A DNA stretch of 64,000 nucleotides from Perognathus longimembris pacificus (GCF_023159225.1 NC_063164.1:74543800-74607799), one strand, 5' to 3'; positions 48,971 through 61,278 are shown, counted from the first letter of the stretch. Notes: a model not told the origin generated them from the sequence alone. Made by a program: numbers and translations.

Positions 48971-49439
48971 AATTGCTTCTTTAGATATTGATGACACTGA
49001 TGAAAAACTGACTGGCAAAGAAGAACAAAGATTCTTGAGTTATTAAGACAATATGAGTTTCACCCACCTTCAAGTTTCTAATGAAATTTCTTTCTACTTA
49101 CTATTTATAATCTGCATGTTTTCAGTCAAAGCCACATGTAGAAAGACCTGGAGATTAAGATCTAGACATACTTGCCTTTGATTGCTGTGTTCACTGGATT
49201 CTGTGCACTATTTCATCTGTACTTCATTTACAGTAGTTTGGGTGTTGAATAAAAGTGCTTCAGCTAGATCAGGACAAAGCTCAATAGAGAAGCACAAGCA
49301 CAATGAATGCATAGGATTATAACAAAGCAACAGACATGTCGCATTTCCAGCACATAATACTTTTTAAAAATCTCAACGTGCAGTTTTGAAATAATTTGAG
49401 AGAAGTGGTTGACAATCTTTGTTTTAGTTAGGCATTCAT
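48971..49439. other. Unique AT-rich DNA, nothing recognised
   Basis: No gene or repeat was recognised. Confidence 0.5.
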
Positions 49440-49440
49440 A

Positions 49441-49530
49441 GACCAGGCATTATCATACACATCTATATTTCTAGCAATTAAATGGATGAAGTGGGAAGAT
49501 CATGAGCTCAAGGTCAGTACAAGAAAACAA
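49441..49530 (+). mobile_element. 7SL/B1-like SINE fragment
   Basis: GACCAGGCATTATCATACAC, then a decayed 'agctact' region and GATCATGAGCTCAAGGTCAG, follow the 7SL SINE layout. An A-rich stretch follows. Confidence 0.7.
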
Positions 49531-49706
49531 TAGAAAAAGAAAAATGGAATTATAATTATGTTGTCTATGATTTAGAATGTGTATATTTATTTGAAAATAT
49601 GTGACAAATTGATATTAGAGGCTATCTTATCCTGTTAAATGCAGAGAATATCTACATTGTATATAATGATGAGAATTTATAAAAGCTCCTTAAAATGTTA
49701 CATAAT

Positions 49707-49708
<2 letters not shown>

Positions 49709-49745
<37 letters not shown>
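49709..49745. repeat. (TG)n microsatellite
   Basis: About 18 TG units. Confidence 0.95.
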
Positions 49746-49747
<2 letters not shown>

Positions 49748-50094
49748 TTTACAGGATTAAATTCACACTTTCATAGGAAAGAGTAGAATGGAATCAAGAG
49801 ACATTTAAAGGCTCTTATGATAGCACCGGGAATTTGCAATTGGTTACTATGTAGATTTATATTTTGAGCAACATCATATCTTTGAGAATTGAGGATATTA
49901 CATAACAGGGCACAAAAACTTGCCAGTCAAATATTTATAACTTAATAAATAAAAACAGAAAATAGCAGAAAATACATTATAATATCACAATAGAATGCAT
50001 AGCATTTTGCACAGAAATTGAATTCTTCCCCAACTTGTCCATCATATAACCTCTTCCCTCAAAATGAAAATTTCTCCAAGTAAAGGAGTATAAA

Positions 50095-50290
50095 CTTTTT
50101 CTATAAAGGGCCAGTCAGCAAAAGTTTTACTTTGTCACTCACATGGCCCTTGCCACATCATGTTTCTCTCTCATTATAGGGAAAAAGCAACCCTAGACAA
50201 TAGTTAAACCAGTAGATTTGTCTGTGTTCAAATAAAACTTTATTTGTACAACAGAAAGGATTTGGGACATGGTCCTTCATTTTCAACCAC
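50095..50290 (+). repeat. Ancient mammal-wide interspersed repeat, family uncertain
   Basis: TTCTATAAAGGGCCAG at the start and GTTCAAATAAAACTTTATTTG near 50228-50248 occur in the order of a known old mammalian repeat ('taaagggccag ... ccaataaaactttattta ... ggatttgg'). I cannot assign the family by eye. Confidence 0.5.
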
Positions 50291-52444
50291 TTTTTTGCAG
50301 TAATGTACAACTAAAGAATGAACACAATTTAAGATTAAAAAATAAAAACCTGTAGAAAAAGAAGTTAGAAGAAAGTAAGAAGTATTGCTTAAAAAAGGAA
50401 AGTGAAGGATAGATTTGTAGTTATTTTCCTATTTTTCTGTGCTCCTTTGTGACAGTTTCCATCTCAGGATAGAACATTTAGAATCTTGCTGCCTGGTAAG
50501 TTGGTCTCTTGGGAATTTACATTTTTATGATAGAATATATTACTTCAAAGCCCCAGGCATTTGGTACTTAAAATAGTCTGATGGTATTGAAATTGCCTCA
50601 TCTACTTCTAGAATTTTCAATGCAAGCCTGACTAGCAAGTTTCCAATAATTAATATCTCCTTAAAAGTCCTATGTTTTAGAAAATGCATAAACAAACATT
50701 TTATCCCAGGCTGCCAATCAACATTAAAATACCACCGCAAACTTCAGGAACTTGTACAAAGAGACACATTTTTGCTAAATGCTACTTAGTTTATGTTATT
50801 TAAATCTGGAGCATGAGCTCTGTGGATTTCTGGCATAACAACTTTGGCAAATAGAAAAATAAACTTTACCTCTGTGGAAGATTAGTCAGGGAGGCCCAGT
50901 GGACATTTTGCAGCAGTAAAATCCATACAAAATGAATTTGGACAAGAATAGTCTAAGATATCAATTTGCTCAAATAATATATTTATAGACTATTATTACA
51001 TCTAGAGGAAAGCAAACCCCACTAGATTGAAACTGTAAAATTTTACTGATAAAAATGATCCATTCTCAAATGTCAACCAACATTAAAAGAAAGAATCTGA
51101 CACTTTTAAATAAAAAATGATGCGCAAATTACAAAAGAACTCTTTGGAGACTCCTCCAGGTCTTTTTTCCTGCTCTCTTCTGCTCTAAAACATGCAATAA
51201 AACTTTCACAATTGGAGAGGTTTAATGTATGTGTATAAGGGGACTTAGAGGCAGTGCCTTCTCTCTTTTCCTAGAGGCCTGTGTGAAGGGCTTTTTTCAG
51301 ATATTGATTATGAAAGTGATATCACACCAGAAGGTACATTGATAATGGTGTCGGGTAAAAGAAAAAGGCAAAGAACCCTTGCAGTCTAATCAAAGCTCTG
51401 TCCAAGCCCCACACTCTGATGAAATCCAATCAATAGAGACTATTAAATGACACATACAGAGTCATCAATATTAAATACACTCGATTTCCTGTACAAGAGC
51501 TGGGAAACACAAAGTGGACAAGATAAAACTTGACTCCACAGGTTTATTTACAGGGCCTGAGCTATGCTTAAATAGGAGGAAGATGCTTCACCTCTTATCG
51601 TCATTTGCCAAGCAAATCAAAATACATTTACAAAAACCACAACACACTGAGCAGTCTTTGAATGTACTCTTTATGGAGAGCTTTCTAAAAGCCAACCAGT
51701 GTGTTAATTGTTTTATGATTATTATCTCATTTACAAATACTGTCTCATTATATTTTTAAGGTAGACAAAAATCAAGATTAAGATGAGCTCAGCAATATGA
51801 AAGTGAGGGAATAGGAAGGTGAACTCACTGCTACCTGCTGCAAAAGTTATACTTCTCACTGATGTGGCCCAAACCCATCATTGAGTGTGATCTTGGAAAA
51901 CCCACCTGGTATCTATGTCACTGACAATGAATCATTCTTCTGTAAACCTGAAAGGCTTGTACTAAATGGCTTCAAGTTTCTCACTTAATCTAAATTTCTC
52001 TAAGTTTGTGATATACAACTGCTGGGTGTTTAAAAGGAGTGCATATATAACATAATTATTATAGTCTGCTTATTGCATGTAATGTATATTTTTCAAGGAT
52101 TGGGGATATTTTACTCCTCACTCTGAAAGGGATGTCATTGTATGTAAAAATAAAACACATTTTGAAGCAAGGCTTAGTCTATGGGATACTATAGAGTTCT
52201 CTGCTATGTGAAACCTTTTATTGTTCAGTATTGTACAGATTATAGTAGCTGATAGCTAGAAGAGTTACAACTATTTCTCCTTAGACTCAGTGAGCTTCAG
52301 AATTATTTTCCTGTCAAGTTTTCTGACAATTTTAAAATCAACACCATTATGTTACTCATTAAAGTGAATTACGTTGTATAAACTAAATGATACTATACAT
52401 TGCTCACCTTTTTAATAGAATTTACAGAACACATATATTGCTTT
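50291..52444. other. Unique AT-rich DNA, nothing recognised
   Basis: Short frames at 50540-50740 (minus) and 51514-51759 (plus) have no motifs. No young repeats were seen. Confidence 0.5.
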
Positions 52445-52625
52445 TTATGTTCATGCACTGTTTAAAAATCTTTATAAATGTCAATGATTTAATGCTTTCT
52501 CATTGCCACCACTGAAGTAGATAACATTGCACTTCCCTCATGCTAACTTTTTAGTAACCAAGATACAGAGAAATCAAGTTGTAAGTGTAAGCCATCACTT
52601 GAATCCAAATGTCTGGATTTAGAGG
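52445..52625 (-). repeat. Old MIR SINE
   Basis: The plus strand contains CAATGATTTAATGCTTTCTC, TGAAGTAGATAACATTGCAC and TACAGAGAAATCAAGTTG in MIR complement order, then AAGCCATCACTTGAATCC. It is diverged. Confidence 0.55.
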
Positions 52626-52664
52626 ATTTATCCATAACTACTACAACCTGTCTTCTTTATTTTT

Positions 52665-52905
52665 GTGCCAGTCCATGGCTCAAACCAAGGTCCTGGTGTT
52701 TTCCTTGAGCCTTTTTTTTTTTTTTTTTGGTTCTATACTATTACTCTAACATTTGAGACACACCTCCATTTCTAGTCTTTTGTTGGTTAATTGGAGATAA
52801 GAGTCTCAGTCGTCTCAGTTTTTCCTGCCCAGACTTCCTAACAATGAGGATCTTCATGTCAGCTGACTAGCTAGAATTACAGCCCCTAGTACTTGGCTGT
52901 TCTTC
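52665..52905 (-). mobile_element. Old composite SINE: 7SL-like plus Geo-like halves
   Basis: The plus strand shows GTGCCAGTCCATGGCTCAAA and CTCTAACATTTGAGACACAC (Geo-like half), the linker GTTGGTTAATTGGAGATAAG, and CTGACTAGCTAGAATTACAG (7SL-like half). A T run inside the Geo half (52711-52728) is an expansion. Confidence 0.8.
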
Positions 52906-54246
52906 TTTATATATAACCTAAATGAGGTGGTAAAAGAGGTAAACATTTTAAATATGTTAGAAGTTAAACTTTTTAAAATTAAAAATGCTTTTTATGCTAT
53001 TAAACAAGTAGAAATCTCATAAACTAACAGAAAGCATTGGATTTAGCAAAGCCAATGCTAATTTTACTGATAGAGAAAAGGTAAGATCAGGTATGGACAC
53101 AAATTCATTTTATAGGAGTTTCTGAACAGCTGGAAGTCATTAAAAGTTTTGAATGCTACTGGTCACTGTTGAGACTTCAGGCACAGAAATAAACATGAGA
53201 AAATTCTTTGCCAGGATTCAAAAATATCAGGTAGCATATTCGATTTAATTAAAAAAGTATTCACTGACTATTTTCAAACTAATATATTTTTGATGATTTT
53301 AGAGCAGGAGTCAAAACAGAAAAAATTATGGTTGTTTAATATAGTATTTTAATTCTATCCAGAGTTAGCTAGTCTTTTCCTGCTCATTGCTTATGTAGAA
53401 GTATCACAGCCAACCTTACCTATGGTGTAAATACTTTTGTCCTCCTACTTCCCTCATCTTTATTTACTTTTCAGTCTCTTTTCTTCCTGGTAGGTAATCT
53501 CACTGATTTCCTTTGTCTGATTATGCAAAAGTAACAAATTTCAAAGCTTGGAAACTGGTGATTTGGCAATTTTAGACAATCGCCTCAAAAACCACATTTC
53601 ATTACACCTTTGAAGCAGTAGAAGTTCAAAGTCTTTGAGAAGATGACTATTCCTTTGCCTGTTACTATGAATCATTTGAAGTAATTGGTCTTGCCTGATG
53701 TATGTTTTGAACTGAGGAAGTAGAGCTTTGATACTACAATCAGATACAGGTTTTGAGCTGAGGAAGTAGAGCTTTCCTCACAGATGTAGATGCATGCTTG
53801 ATAAGGCAGAAAACAGACAGATGTGCCTCTATACACTAGGGAAGAGGTGTGGAGAAGGAACAAATAAAACAGTGGAGAAAATTCAAGGAAGCGACAGTGA
53901 AGTGCTTTTGGAAGCAGTCCCAGTTAGGAAATTTCTCACAGGCAAGCAACTCATAATTTAGATGCAGACTTTAGACTTTAATTTTTATGACAGCCTAAAC
54001 CCATCTATTATCCTCATCAAGTTACAAGTGGGCCAGTGATTTACATAGTCAACTGGTTAAAGAAAATCATCTTCAGAAAAGAATATTAACTTCTAGTCTT
54101 CCTACTTTTATAAGTAAAGTTCCAAGATAAAGCCAGATTTTACACTTTGAGTTTTAAACAATGAAGACAGTTGTCATAACCTGGATAGGGACTTCCAAGA
54201 GGAAATAAATAGATATAAGTTGTGGAACACTGAAGAGCCTAGTCTA
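52906..54246. other. Unique DNA with a small direct duplication
   Basis: 53704-53729 and 53750-53775 are 26-bp copies differing at one position (GTTTTGAACTGAGGAAG versus GTTTTGAGCTGAGGAAG), 46 bp apart. No gene was seen. Confidence 0.6.
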
Positions 54247-54390
54247 TGACTCTTTTTTGTGTTTTTATTAACATAAATTAATTGTACAAATGTGTTTCAT
54301 TGTAATATTTATACATGTGTCTATAATATACCTGAATCAAATTCATACCCAATATATTAATTATTCTCTATCAATCCCTCAGCAAATTGT
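54247..54390 (-). mobile_element. Older L1 3' end
   Basis: The plus strand TTAATTGTACAAATGTGTTT with the following 'cattgtaatatttatacatgtg' and 'cctgaatcaaattcatacccaatatatt' is the complement of an older L1 3' UTR type. Confidence 0.6.
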
Positions 54391-54404
54391 TTCAAATTGT
54401 TTTA

Positions 54405-54835
54405 CAGAACCATAGCAATACAATCAGAATTGTTACTAACACAACTATGGAGACAAGTAGAAGAGAAGATCCAGAAGTAAACACATATAGCGACAGCCAC
54501 TTAATTTTTGATCAAGAGCCGAAAACATATGTTGGTAAAAAAAAATATAGTCTTCAACAGATGATATTGAGCAATCTGGATAGCCATTTGTAAAAGAACA
54601 AAGCCAGCTCCCTCTCAACTTATACAAAAACCAATCCCAATGAATCAAAACTTTAATATAAGTCCTAAAACTTTGAAAAACTATTATAGAATAACACAGG
54701 GGAAACATTTAAGTATGCAAGCATATATGATAAGCTTTTGAATAAGACTCTAATTACTCATGACATAGGAAAAAATGATTGAAAAACGGGATAAAATCAA
54801 GTTGGAAAGCTAATGTACAAGAAGTGAAGCAATTA
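54405..54835 (+). mobile_element. Older L1 ORF2 fragment
   Basis: The sequence follows ORF2 ('acagaaccat', 'gatccagaagtaaacacat', 'tcttcaacagatgatattgagcaatctggatagcc', 'caaaaaccaatcccaatgaatc', 'ataacacaggggaaac'). It is strongly diverged with several stops. The plus and minus frames at 54387-54708 are remnants or shadows. It may belong with the opposite-strand piece at 54247-54390, but their L1 coordinates are far apart. Confidence 0.72.
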
Positions 54836-54917
54836 CCAGAATAAAAAAGATCCCACGTTCAAGGCCAATCTGAGCTACATAGAAAGCCTATGTAGATGGT
54901 ATAAGAAGTAAACTTTA

Positions 54918-55538
54918 TGGAAGGACTTGGAAAAAATTATACTAAGTGAAGTGAGCCAGACCCAATGAAACATGGACTCTATGGTCTCCCTTATTGGGAA
55001 TAATTAGCACAGGATTAGGCAAGCCACAGCAGAGGATCACAAGAGCCCAATAGCAATACCCTTATGATCACATAAGATGATGCTAAGTGAAATGACCTCC
55101 ATTTTATGGAAATGATTGTTATATCACAGGTGTAACTACTTTCAACATCCCATGTGTATCTGTAGTTTATACTGTTGATGATGTTCTTGTATCACCTTCT
55201 TGGATTGTATCTACACTATCTCTGTAATCTTGTCTGAGTATATTGGAAACCGTGTATACTGGTAATAGAATTAGGAAATTGAGAGGGAATACCAAAATTG
55301 AGAGGCAAAGGGTAAATTAAGAGAAACAACAACAAAAGCAATACTTGCAAAACTGTATGGTGTAAGCGAACTGAACACCTGGGGGGGGGGGAAGAGGGAT
55401 GGGGGAGGGGGTATGAGGGACAAGGTAACAAACAGTACAAGAAATTTATCCAATGCCTAACGTATGAAACTGTAACCTCTCTGTACATCAGTTTTATAAT
55501 AAAAACTTAAAAATAAAATTTAAAAAAAGAACAACAAA
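54918..55538 (+). mobile_element. L1 insertion, 5'-truncated, with TSD
   Basis: 621 bp on the plus strand: the end of ORF2 (GGAAGGACTTGG onward), 3' UTR, a run of 12 G with further G blocks (55381-55420), an AATAAAA signal and an A-rich tail. A perfect 15-bp TSD, AAGAAGTAAACTTTA, lies at 54903-54917 and 55539-55553. Confidence 0.95.
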
Positions 55539-55555
55539 AAGAAGTAAACTTTAAA

Positions 55556-56735
55556 ATTTTTTCTTTATTATTATTGTAAAGGTGATGTACAGAGGGATTG
55601 CTACATATAATTCAGATAAAAAATGTTTCTTTTTGAACAATGGCACCCCTTTCCTCAGTCCCAATTTCCCTCCCACCTCCATCCACCAGTTCTATAGCTT
55701 ATTTTCAACATAGCGTCTAGTATATTCCACTAATGCATTTGTGTACTCTTTGTCCCAACATTTCTGTGCCCCTCTTCCTCTCTCAGATAAATGAATAAAC
55801 AATACAAATAAGAAAGAAAAGAAAAGCAGCAACAAAAAATAAATAAACCTGTTGTTTCCATTTCCTGGAGTTAATTCTGTTAAATGTTATTTTATATGAT
55901 AGGTTGCCCATAATTATTGTGCCTTTGTGATCCTCTCTGAAAAATATGCTCATTTGGTCTTACTTTTGTGTGAATGCCTAGAGATCTGTATAATTTATCA
56001 TGTTCCAGTGTATTTTTTCTTTTACCACCCAGTGTGTTTACTTGTATATTTTAGGCACATTCTAGTTAGCAAAAATGAGTGAAACTGTGTTTCTTTAGGC
56101 CTAGCTTAATTAGAGCTCAAACTATTAACCCACCCCCCCAAAATCCTCAAAAAACAAGATCCAAATTAATAAATGGGCTAAACATTTAACAAGAGACTTC
56201 TCAGAAGAAGAATGCCATTAAACACATGAAAAATGTTTAATATCTCTGGCCAAAAAAAGAAATGCAAATCAAAACAATATTGAGTTTCTACCTCAACCCA
56301 GTTAGAATGGCTGCTATCAAGAAAACTAACAACAGACATTGGTGGGGATATGGCCAAAGGGAATGCTACTACACTGTTGGTGGGAGTGTAAAGTTGTTCA
56401 GGTATTCTGGAAAGGACTATGGAGATTCCCAAAAGACTAATCATGGAGTTTCTCTATGACCCATCAAACCCACTTCTGAGCATCTATCCAACTGACCACA
56501 AACTAGGCTACGCTAAAGCCATTGGCACAACTGTTCATTGCAGCATTGTTTACCATAGCCAAGATATGGAATCAACCCAGATGCCCCTCAGTGAGTGAAT
56601 GGATCAAGAAAATGTGGAATACACAATGGAATTCTATGCTTCTATCAGAAAGAATGGTATTGTAAGGACATAGAAAACTTGAAAAAAATATATCAAGCAA
56701 AGTAAGGCAGACCCAAAGAAACACAGGAGTCAAAA
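55556..56735 (-). mobile_element. Older L1 insertion with internal inversion (twin-primed)
   Basis: 55556 to about 56112 is an older-type L1 3' end on the minus strand. About 56113-56735 is ORF2 C-terminal sequence on the plus strand (AATCCTCAAAAAACAAGATC through GACCCAAAGAAACACAGGAG). The two parts meet in L1 coordinates at the same 'AAAGAAACACAG' site, with a short overlap. The 3' UTR differs clearly from the young copies and lacks their polypurine block. No clear TSD was found. Confidence 0.82.
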
Positions 56736-57955
56736 CGTTTAAGATTGCCTTATTCCTTTCCTAACTTCCACCTCTACCTCAATTGTTTTAAAAGAGTAAA
56801 TATTACTTCCAATATATTTCCTAAAAACTTAGAACATGTCTAGACATGATGTATAAACTGAAGCTTAGAGAATTTGGCAAATTCTTATGGTCATATCATA
56901 GAGATTCTTAAGATAGGTAAAAACCAAGGCACTATGATTAACCAGCTTCTTTTGTACTTGAAAATTATCACAGCTTCCTTTAAGAATGTAAGTAACTTTA
57001 ATTTAATATATATTCTGTCATTTCTATTGCATATTTCCATCATAAAAGTGTACTCTAACTCTTCTCAAATATTTTATATACACACATTTCTCATATTATT
57101 CCAATTTCCTTTCAAAACTGCCACATTTTCCTATGTACTACCTGCTTTCCTGTCTAAAGAATTCTATAGAATCCTTCCATTTATATTTAGGTTTTTAACA
57201 TCAGGCTATGAGCCAACTTCTGTTTTTTTACTTTTAATTTTAGTTTAGGGAGCATAGGCTTTTATTGATCTAAATCCTGATTATGAGGAACAAGATCAAG
57301 ATTAGTAAAATGTGTAGATTCAGCAGCATGTTCAAAGACACCACAGCACCTTACAAATATCCCAGGAAGACAGGAATCCTAAATGGTAGTGAATATTTGC
57401 TTAGTTAAAATTTAATAGCTTTTTTTTCTTTTTTAATAAACTGTCTCCCCAAATACATTATCATCAAGTGTCCAAAGTCTTGTCCAAAATCTATTTCTAG
57501 TCCAACATTCCCTCCAAGATCAATTGAAAAAAGATAACTCATACATAATAACTCATCATAATATCCCACTGGTACAATTAATGATGATCTAATTTTAGCT
57601 TTCTTTCTGTATATTTCTTTATTTTCACTGTAGGTGGCCTTTCAACTTTTGTTACATAGTCTTTGCTTTCCTTTGGTTGTCCTGCTTTTCGATATTTTCT
57701 CATTATACTGTCTTTAGTGCCCCATTCTTTTTCTTAAATATTCCTATTTTCCAGACACCTATGGTTGTTTTTTCCTGCTTCTCATTCTTTCAAATATCTT
57801 TCTCAGTATCCATAATCTCCACTGACATGAACACACAACTTTATTTGAAAAAGAGTATTTATCTTCTAGTCCAAAGGCATGGATAAAATAGGTCTTGGCA
57901 GAGTACCTCTAAGAGTAGTCTGATCCCTGCTCTGATCCAACAATTTCAGACACAG
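56736..57955. other. Unique AT-rich DNA, nothing recognised
   Basis: A 124-codon plus-strand frame (56874-57248) is hydrophobic because it is T-rich. It has no recognisable family and is regarded as chance. Confidence 0.5.
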
Positions 57956-57959
57956 CTAG

Positions 57960-58165
57960 CAATTATTTGTTGATTACAGCATTCCAGGCACTGTTCCAAA
58001 TGCTATATAAGTTTTGATTCATTTAATCCTCACAATAATCACATGGGGTAGATACTATTATTACCTCTACATGAGATATTAGGAATCCAGGACACAGAAG
58101 ACTTAAGCAACTTCCAAAAATATTTCCACCCAATAATTGGCAGAGCCAGGATTGAAAATAAAAGT
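57960..58165 (-). repeat. MIR SINE, well preserved
   Basis: The plus strand reads, in MIR complement order, CCAGGCACTGTTCCAAATGC, TTCATTTAATCCTCACAATA, GGGTAGATACTATTATTACC and TTGGCAGAGCCAGGATTGAA. Confidence 0.85.
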
Positions 58166-58599
58166 GTAGTTCTAGAATCTCCTATCACCAAATATACCAC
58201 ATGATATTTGAACCAATTAAAAATCTCAATGCAGGGAAAAGAGCATTAGATAACCACAAAGAACCTTTCAAAGAGAATACATAGAAACTCTGGTCAATGG
58301 GAAGGTGACTGATCTGTTCATCAACTGTCACACTAATAGAGAATAGCGATGGCATTTTAAGCTAAATATGCATTTTGAAATCTCAGATATCATCACTTGC
58401 TTATCCATTATCATACAGATAAGAGAAAACAGAATTTCACTAAATTACCTATTCAATATAAGACAGAAACCTTAAACTTTGTAATCCCCTCTAATCCTCT
58501 CAGACATCATACCATGAAGCTACAAACTGAGTTTTTACTTCCTGGAGTACTAGTTGGAGTGAAGCATTTGGCAGCCTGGTAGATTTCTTTTCTAGTGAG
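58166..58599. other. Unique AT-rich DNA, nothing recognised
   Basis: No gene or repeat was recognised. Confidence 0.5.
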
Positions 58600-58960
58600 C
58601 ATAATATCATTCCTCTGCTTCAAGTCTTTCAATGGATTTAACACTTAAATACATATCATACACATGAAGGTATACGTGGCATTCAGAAACATCACTTCCT
58701 TCACATTTGATCTCTTTTCCCAGTTTCCTATCATCCTCCCACACTGGCCTTCTGCTCTGTATGTTTGGGATATTGACTTTTCATCTTTTGGGACAGCCAT
58801 TTTCCTTTCACCCTTCACATCACAAAACAAATATTATTTCTTTTTTGGCCTGATCAGTACACATGACTTAAGTATGTTATCTGTATCTCCCAGAAAATGT
58901 ATATTATTTCTCATTGTCTAGTACCTCTCTTGATTCCATATTACTTTATCTGTGTGTGTA
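58600..58960 (+). mobile_element. Old L2-type LINE fragment
   Basis: TCTGCTTCAAGTCTTTCAATGG, TCCCACACTGGCCTTCTGCT and the later 'tgtatctcccag' block follow the 3' region of L2 in order. Divergence is high. Confidence 0.55.
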
Positions 58961-59274
58961 CCTATTCATTCCTCACCTATCATACCAGGATAAAGATTCC
59001 TTACTAGTACCTGAAAGGCAAGCTTTGGAGGAAGCAACTTGGACTCTTATCCAGCTTGTTTATGATCTTAGGTCTATTCCTAATTGTAAAATGTTTACCT
59101 CATTTGATTACCTCATGGAATCATTAAGTTAAATAATGTGTTTCAAGTTGTAAATACAGTCAATAAGAGACAAATGTATCATGCACAAGCGTCTCGCACC
59201 AGCAATCCAAGCTAATCAGTGGCTAAAATCAAGAAAATCAATCTTAGAAAAGAGTTTTAATATCTTTAAATATT
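58961..59274. other. Unique AT-rich DNA, nothing recognised
   Basis: No gene or repeat was recognised between the L2 and L1 remnants. Confidence 0.5.
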
Positions 59275-59765
59275 TATACAATTTATGACATTTAGCAAAA
59301 TAGTTTATGATCATAATGCACTTGGACAATGTCACCCCTTTCAACATTCTCATCCATCCCTCATAACTCCCACATCCCTCGCTTTTCTTAAATTTTGTAG
59401 GGTATACATTGAATTTCGGACTGCATTCTCTTCTACGTCTCTTGGTATACTACCCGCCCCTTGCTCCATCCTTTCAAGTATCTGTCTCTTGGTGTTTATT
59501 TTGTTGAACTACAATTTTGTCTTTCCAAGGATTTACAGTTAGTATTTTCCCCTAAATCTACCTTATTTCAATAACCACACTTATGTACACTTGCATACCA
59601 CCGAAGATATTTCTTTATGTATTTGTAAACCAATTCTAGCTTCCACATGAAAGAAAACAAACAACCTTTATCTTTCTGGGCCTGATTTAACTCATTTAAC
59701 ATATTTTTCCAGGTCCTTCCATTTCTTTGAAAATGACACACTCTGAAGGAAGCTAGTCCTAAAAG
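59275..59765 (-). mobile_element. Older L1 3' UTR fragment
   Basis: On the plus strand the end near 59675-59735 (TTTCTGGGCCTGATTTAACT then TTTTTCCAGGTCCTTCCATT) is the complement of the L1 ORF2/3' UTR junction area. The pyrimidine-rich upstream stretch fits an older L1 3' UTR. Confidence 0.6.
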
Positions 59766-59814
59766 AAATTCCATGAGACTCAGTCTCCAATATATTTAAA
59801 AAATGTCTAGAGGC

Positions 59815-59895
59815 ATGGTTGGAATGATGCTCCAGAGGGTTAGGTCAGGCAGCAAGCAAGATACATGAGTTCAACCTCTGGTGCTAATCATAAAA
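59815..59895 (+). mobile_element. Decayed tRNA-like SINE monomer
   Basis: GGCATGGTTGGAATGATGCT, then AGCAAGCAAGATACATGAGT and TTCAACCTCTGGTGCTAA, match the layout of an ID/tRNA-like unit. Confidence 0.5.
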
Positions 59896-60321
59896 GGAAG
59901 TAAATAGGAACATATCTCTCTAAATTATTATTATCTCTCTAAATTTTTCTACTTACCTTAACATTTTAAATTTATAATAATTACAAACAGAATACTATGA
60001 AAAGTTATCTTTGCCGAGCTTCAAACATATTAGCTTTATTTCTTTGTTTCAAACATGTGTTCTGGGTGATCTGGCTGAATTGATACCTCACCCTAATGTT
60101 ACTGAGCTTTGAAAACAGGAGGCCTACTGGCATACTATTTAGGTAGAGTACTTGTACCCTCATTTTATGTCTGCCATAATGACCATACACAATCGTCAAC
60201 TTCATTAGGAACTCTCAGCATGCTAAATGGTACATACTCACAGATCTGCTGCGGCAATTGACAATTTTTGTACCAATGATCAAAAAGAACCATAAAGGCA
60301 ATAAAAGTGGCTTCTAAAATT
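59896..60321. other. Unique DNA, nothing recognised
   Basis: No gene or repeat seen. Confidence 0.5.
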
Positions 60322-60911
60322 CTGGAAAAGGGTACTTCCAGGAAGACAGTGGAGGAGCAGCAGAGCCCTAGCTAAGCTCCCTCTGCCATCCCAGTTTTAC
60401 CACTCCAGAGAAACTTTTACTCCTAGAAAGACAGCCCAAGTAAAATATAAAAAGTATAGGGATTATGGCCAGGAAGGAAAAATTGACTTTGCTGGCCTGA
60501 AAACACAGATTTGAGCTCCAGGCACACCTAAAGCACACAGCAGTGACCAGGTAGAAATCCCCCAGACTGCAGCAGACAGACATGAATCACAGGCTGAGCA
60601 CAGATGGGTCAAAATCGCAGAGAAAGCATGAGTAACCCACCAAAGACAGTCTCACTCTTGCCCACAGAGCAGCTTCTGGAACCTAGCCCTTCCACCACTG
60701 CCAGAGAAAAGCACCATCTTTGACACTGGCATAGGGTCAGACCAGATTTGAACTAAAGCAGGCCTGGGGAAAGCAAGGACAAAGGGACCATCATTGCAAA
60801 GGGCAAGAGGGACCAATCAGAGAGATCCAGCTCCACCCAGAAGAATTGAAGAGCCAGACATTGAAGTCAGGCCCCACTTTACCACACAAACCCCACTTTA
60901 CCACATCAACC
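60322..60911 (+). mobile_element. Probable L1 5' UTR
   Basis: GGAAGACAGTGGAGGAGCAG and CCACTCCAGAGAAACTTTTA with a GC-rich, CAG-rich continuation resemble the 5' end of a mammalian L1. A 15-bp direct repeat CCCCACTTTACCACA occurs near 60873 and 60891. It is the only L1 5' end in the window and stops at the retroviral LTR, so the provirus may have inserted into it. Confidence 0.6.
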
Positions 60912-60927
60912 TGAGAGAAGCAGGCCC

Positions 60928-61276
60928 TGTGAGCAAACTCAGGACAAGCTTATTAGGGCCCAGCCAGTCGAGACCTCTAACCACTGGGAATGCTTAACTC
61001 TCACTGTCCCCAGAGTGCCTTGAGCCCTGAGCCAATCAGATTTGTACCTGTGTCCTAATCTTGCTGGCTTGAACACCTGATGGCTGTAACTTTGGTTGTT
61101 TTGCCTTTATAAGCCCTGTGCAAACGCAGCTCGGGGCTTCTTCCTAACCTCCGCTGTGTCAGTGGGTAGGAAGTGGCCCAAGTTGCAGCCCGCCTGAATA
61201 AAGCCTTGCTTTTGCATTTCAGAATGTCTGAGTCTCGGTGGCCTTCTTGGTGGTCATTTCGCGACTTGGCATAACA
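60928..61276 (+). repeat. 5' LTR of the endogenous retrovirus
   Basis: The proposed LTR runs from a TG at 60928 to a CA at 61276, about 349 bp. It holds a CCAAT box (61032-61036), a TATA-like TTATAA (61107-61112), and a poly(A) signal AATAAA (61197-61202) followed by a GT-rich stretch. The right end is fixed by the primer-binding site two bases later. The left end is uncertain; a TG at 60912 is an alternative. Confidence 0.78.
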
Positions 61277-61278
61277 TT

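Noticed and set aside
54247..54835. A fourth twin-primed L1 formed by the minus piece at 54247 and plus piece at 54405
   Set aside because: The inner L1 coordinates are far apart (3' UTR versus mid ORF2) and no TSD was found, so two separate events or a deletion are as likely.
56874..57248. 124-codon frame with membrane-like stretches
   Set aside because: The hydrophobicity follows from T-rich DNA. There is no conserved motif and poor start context.
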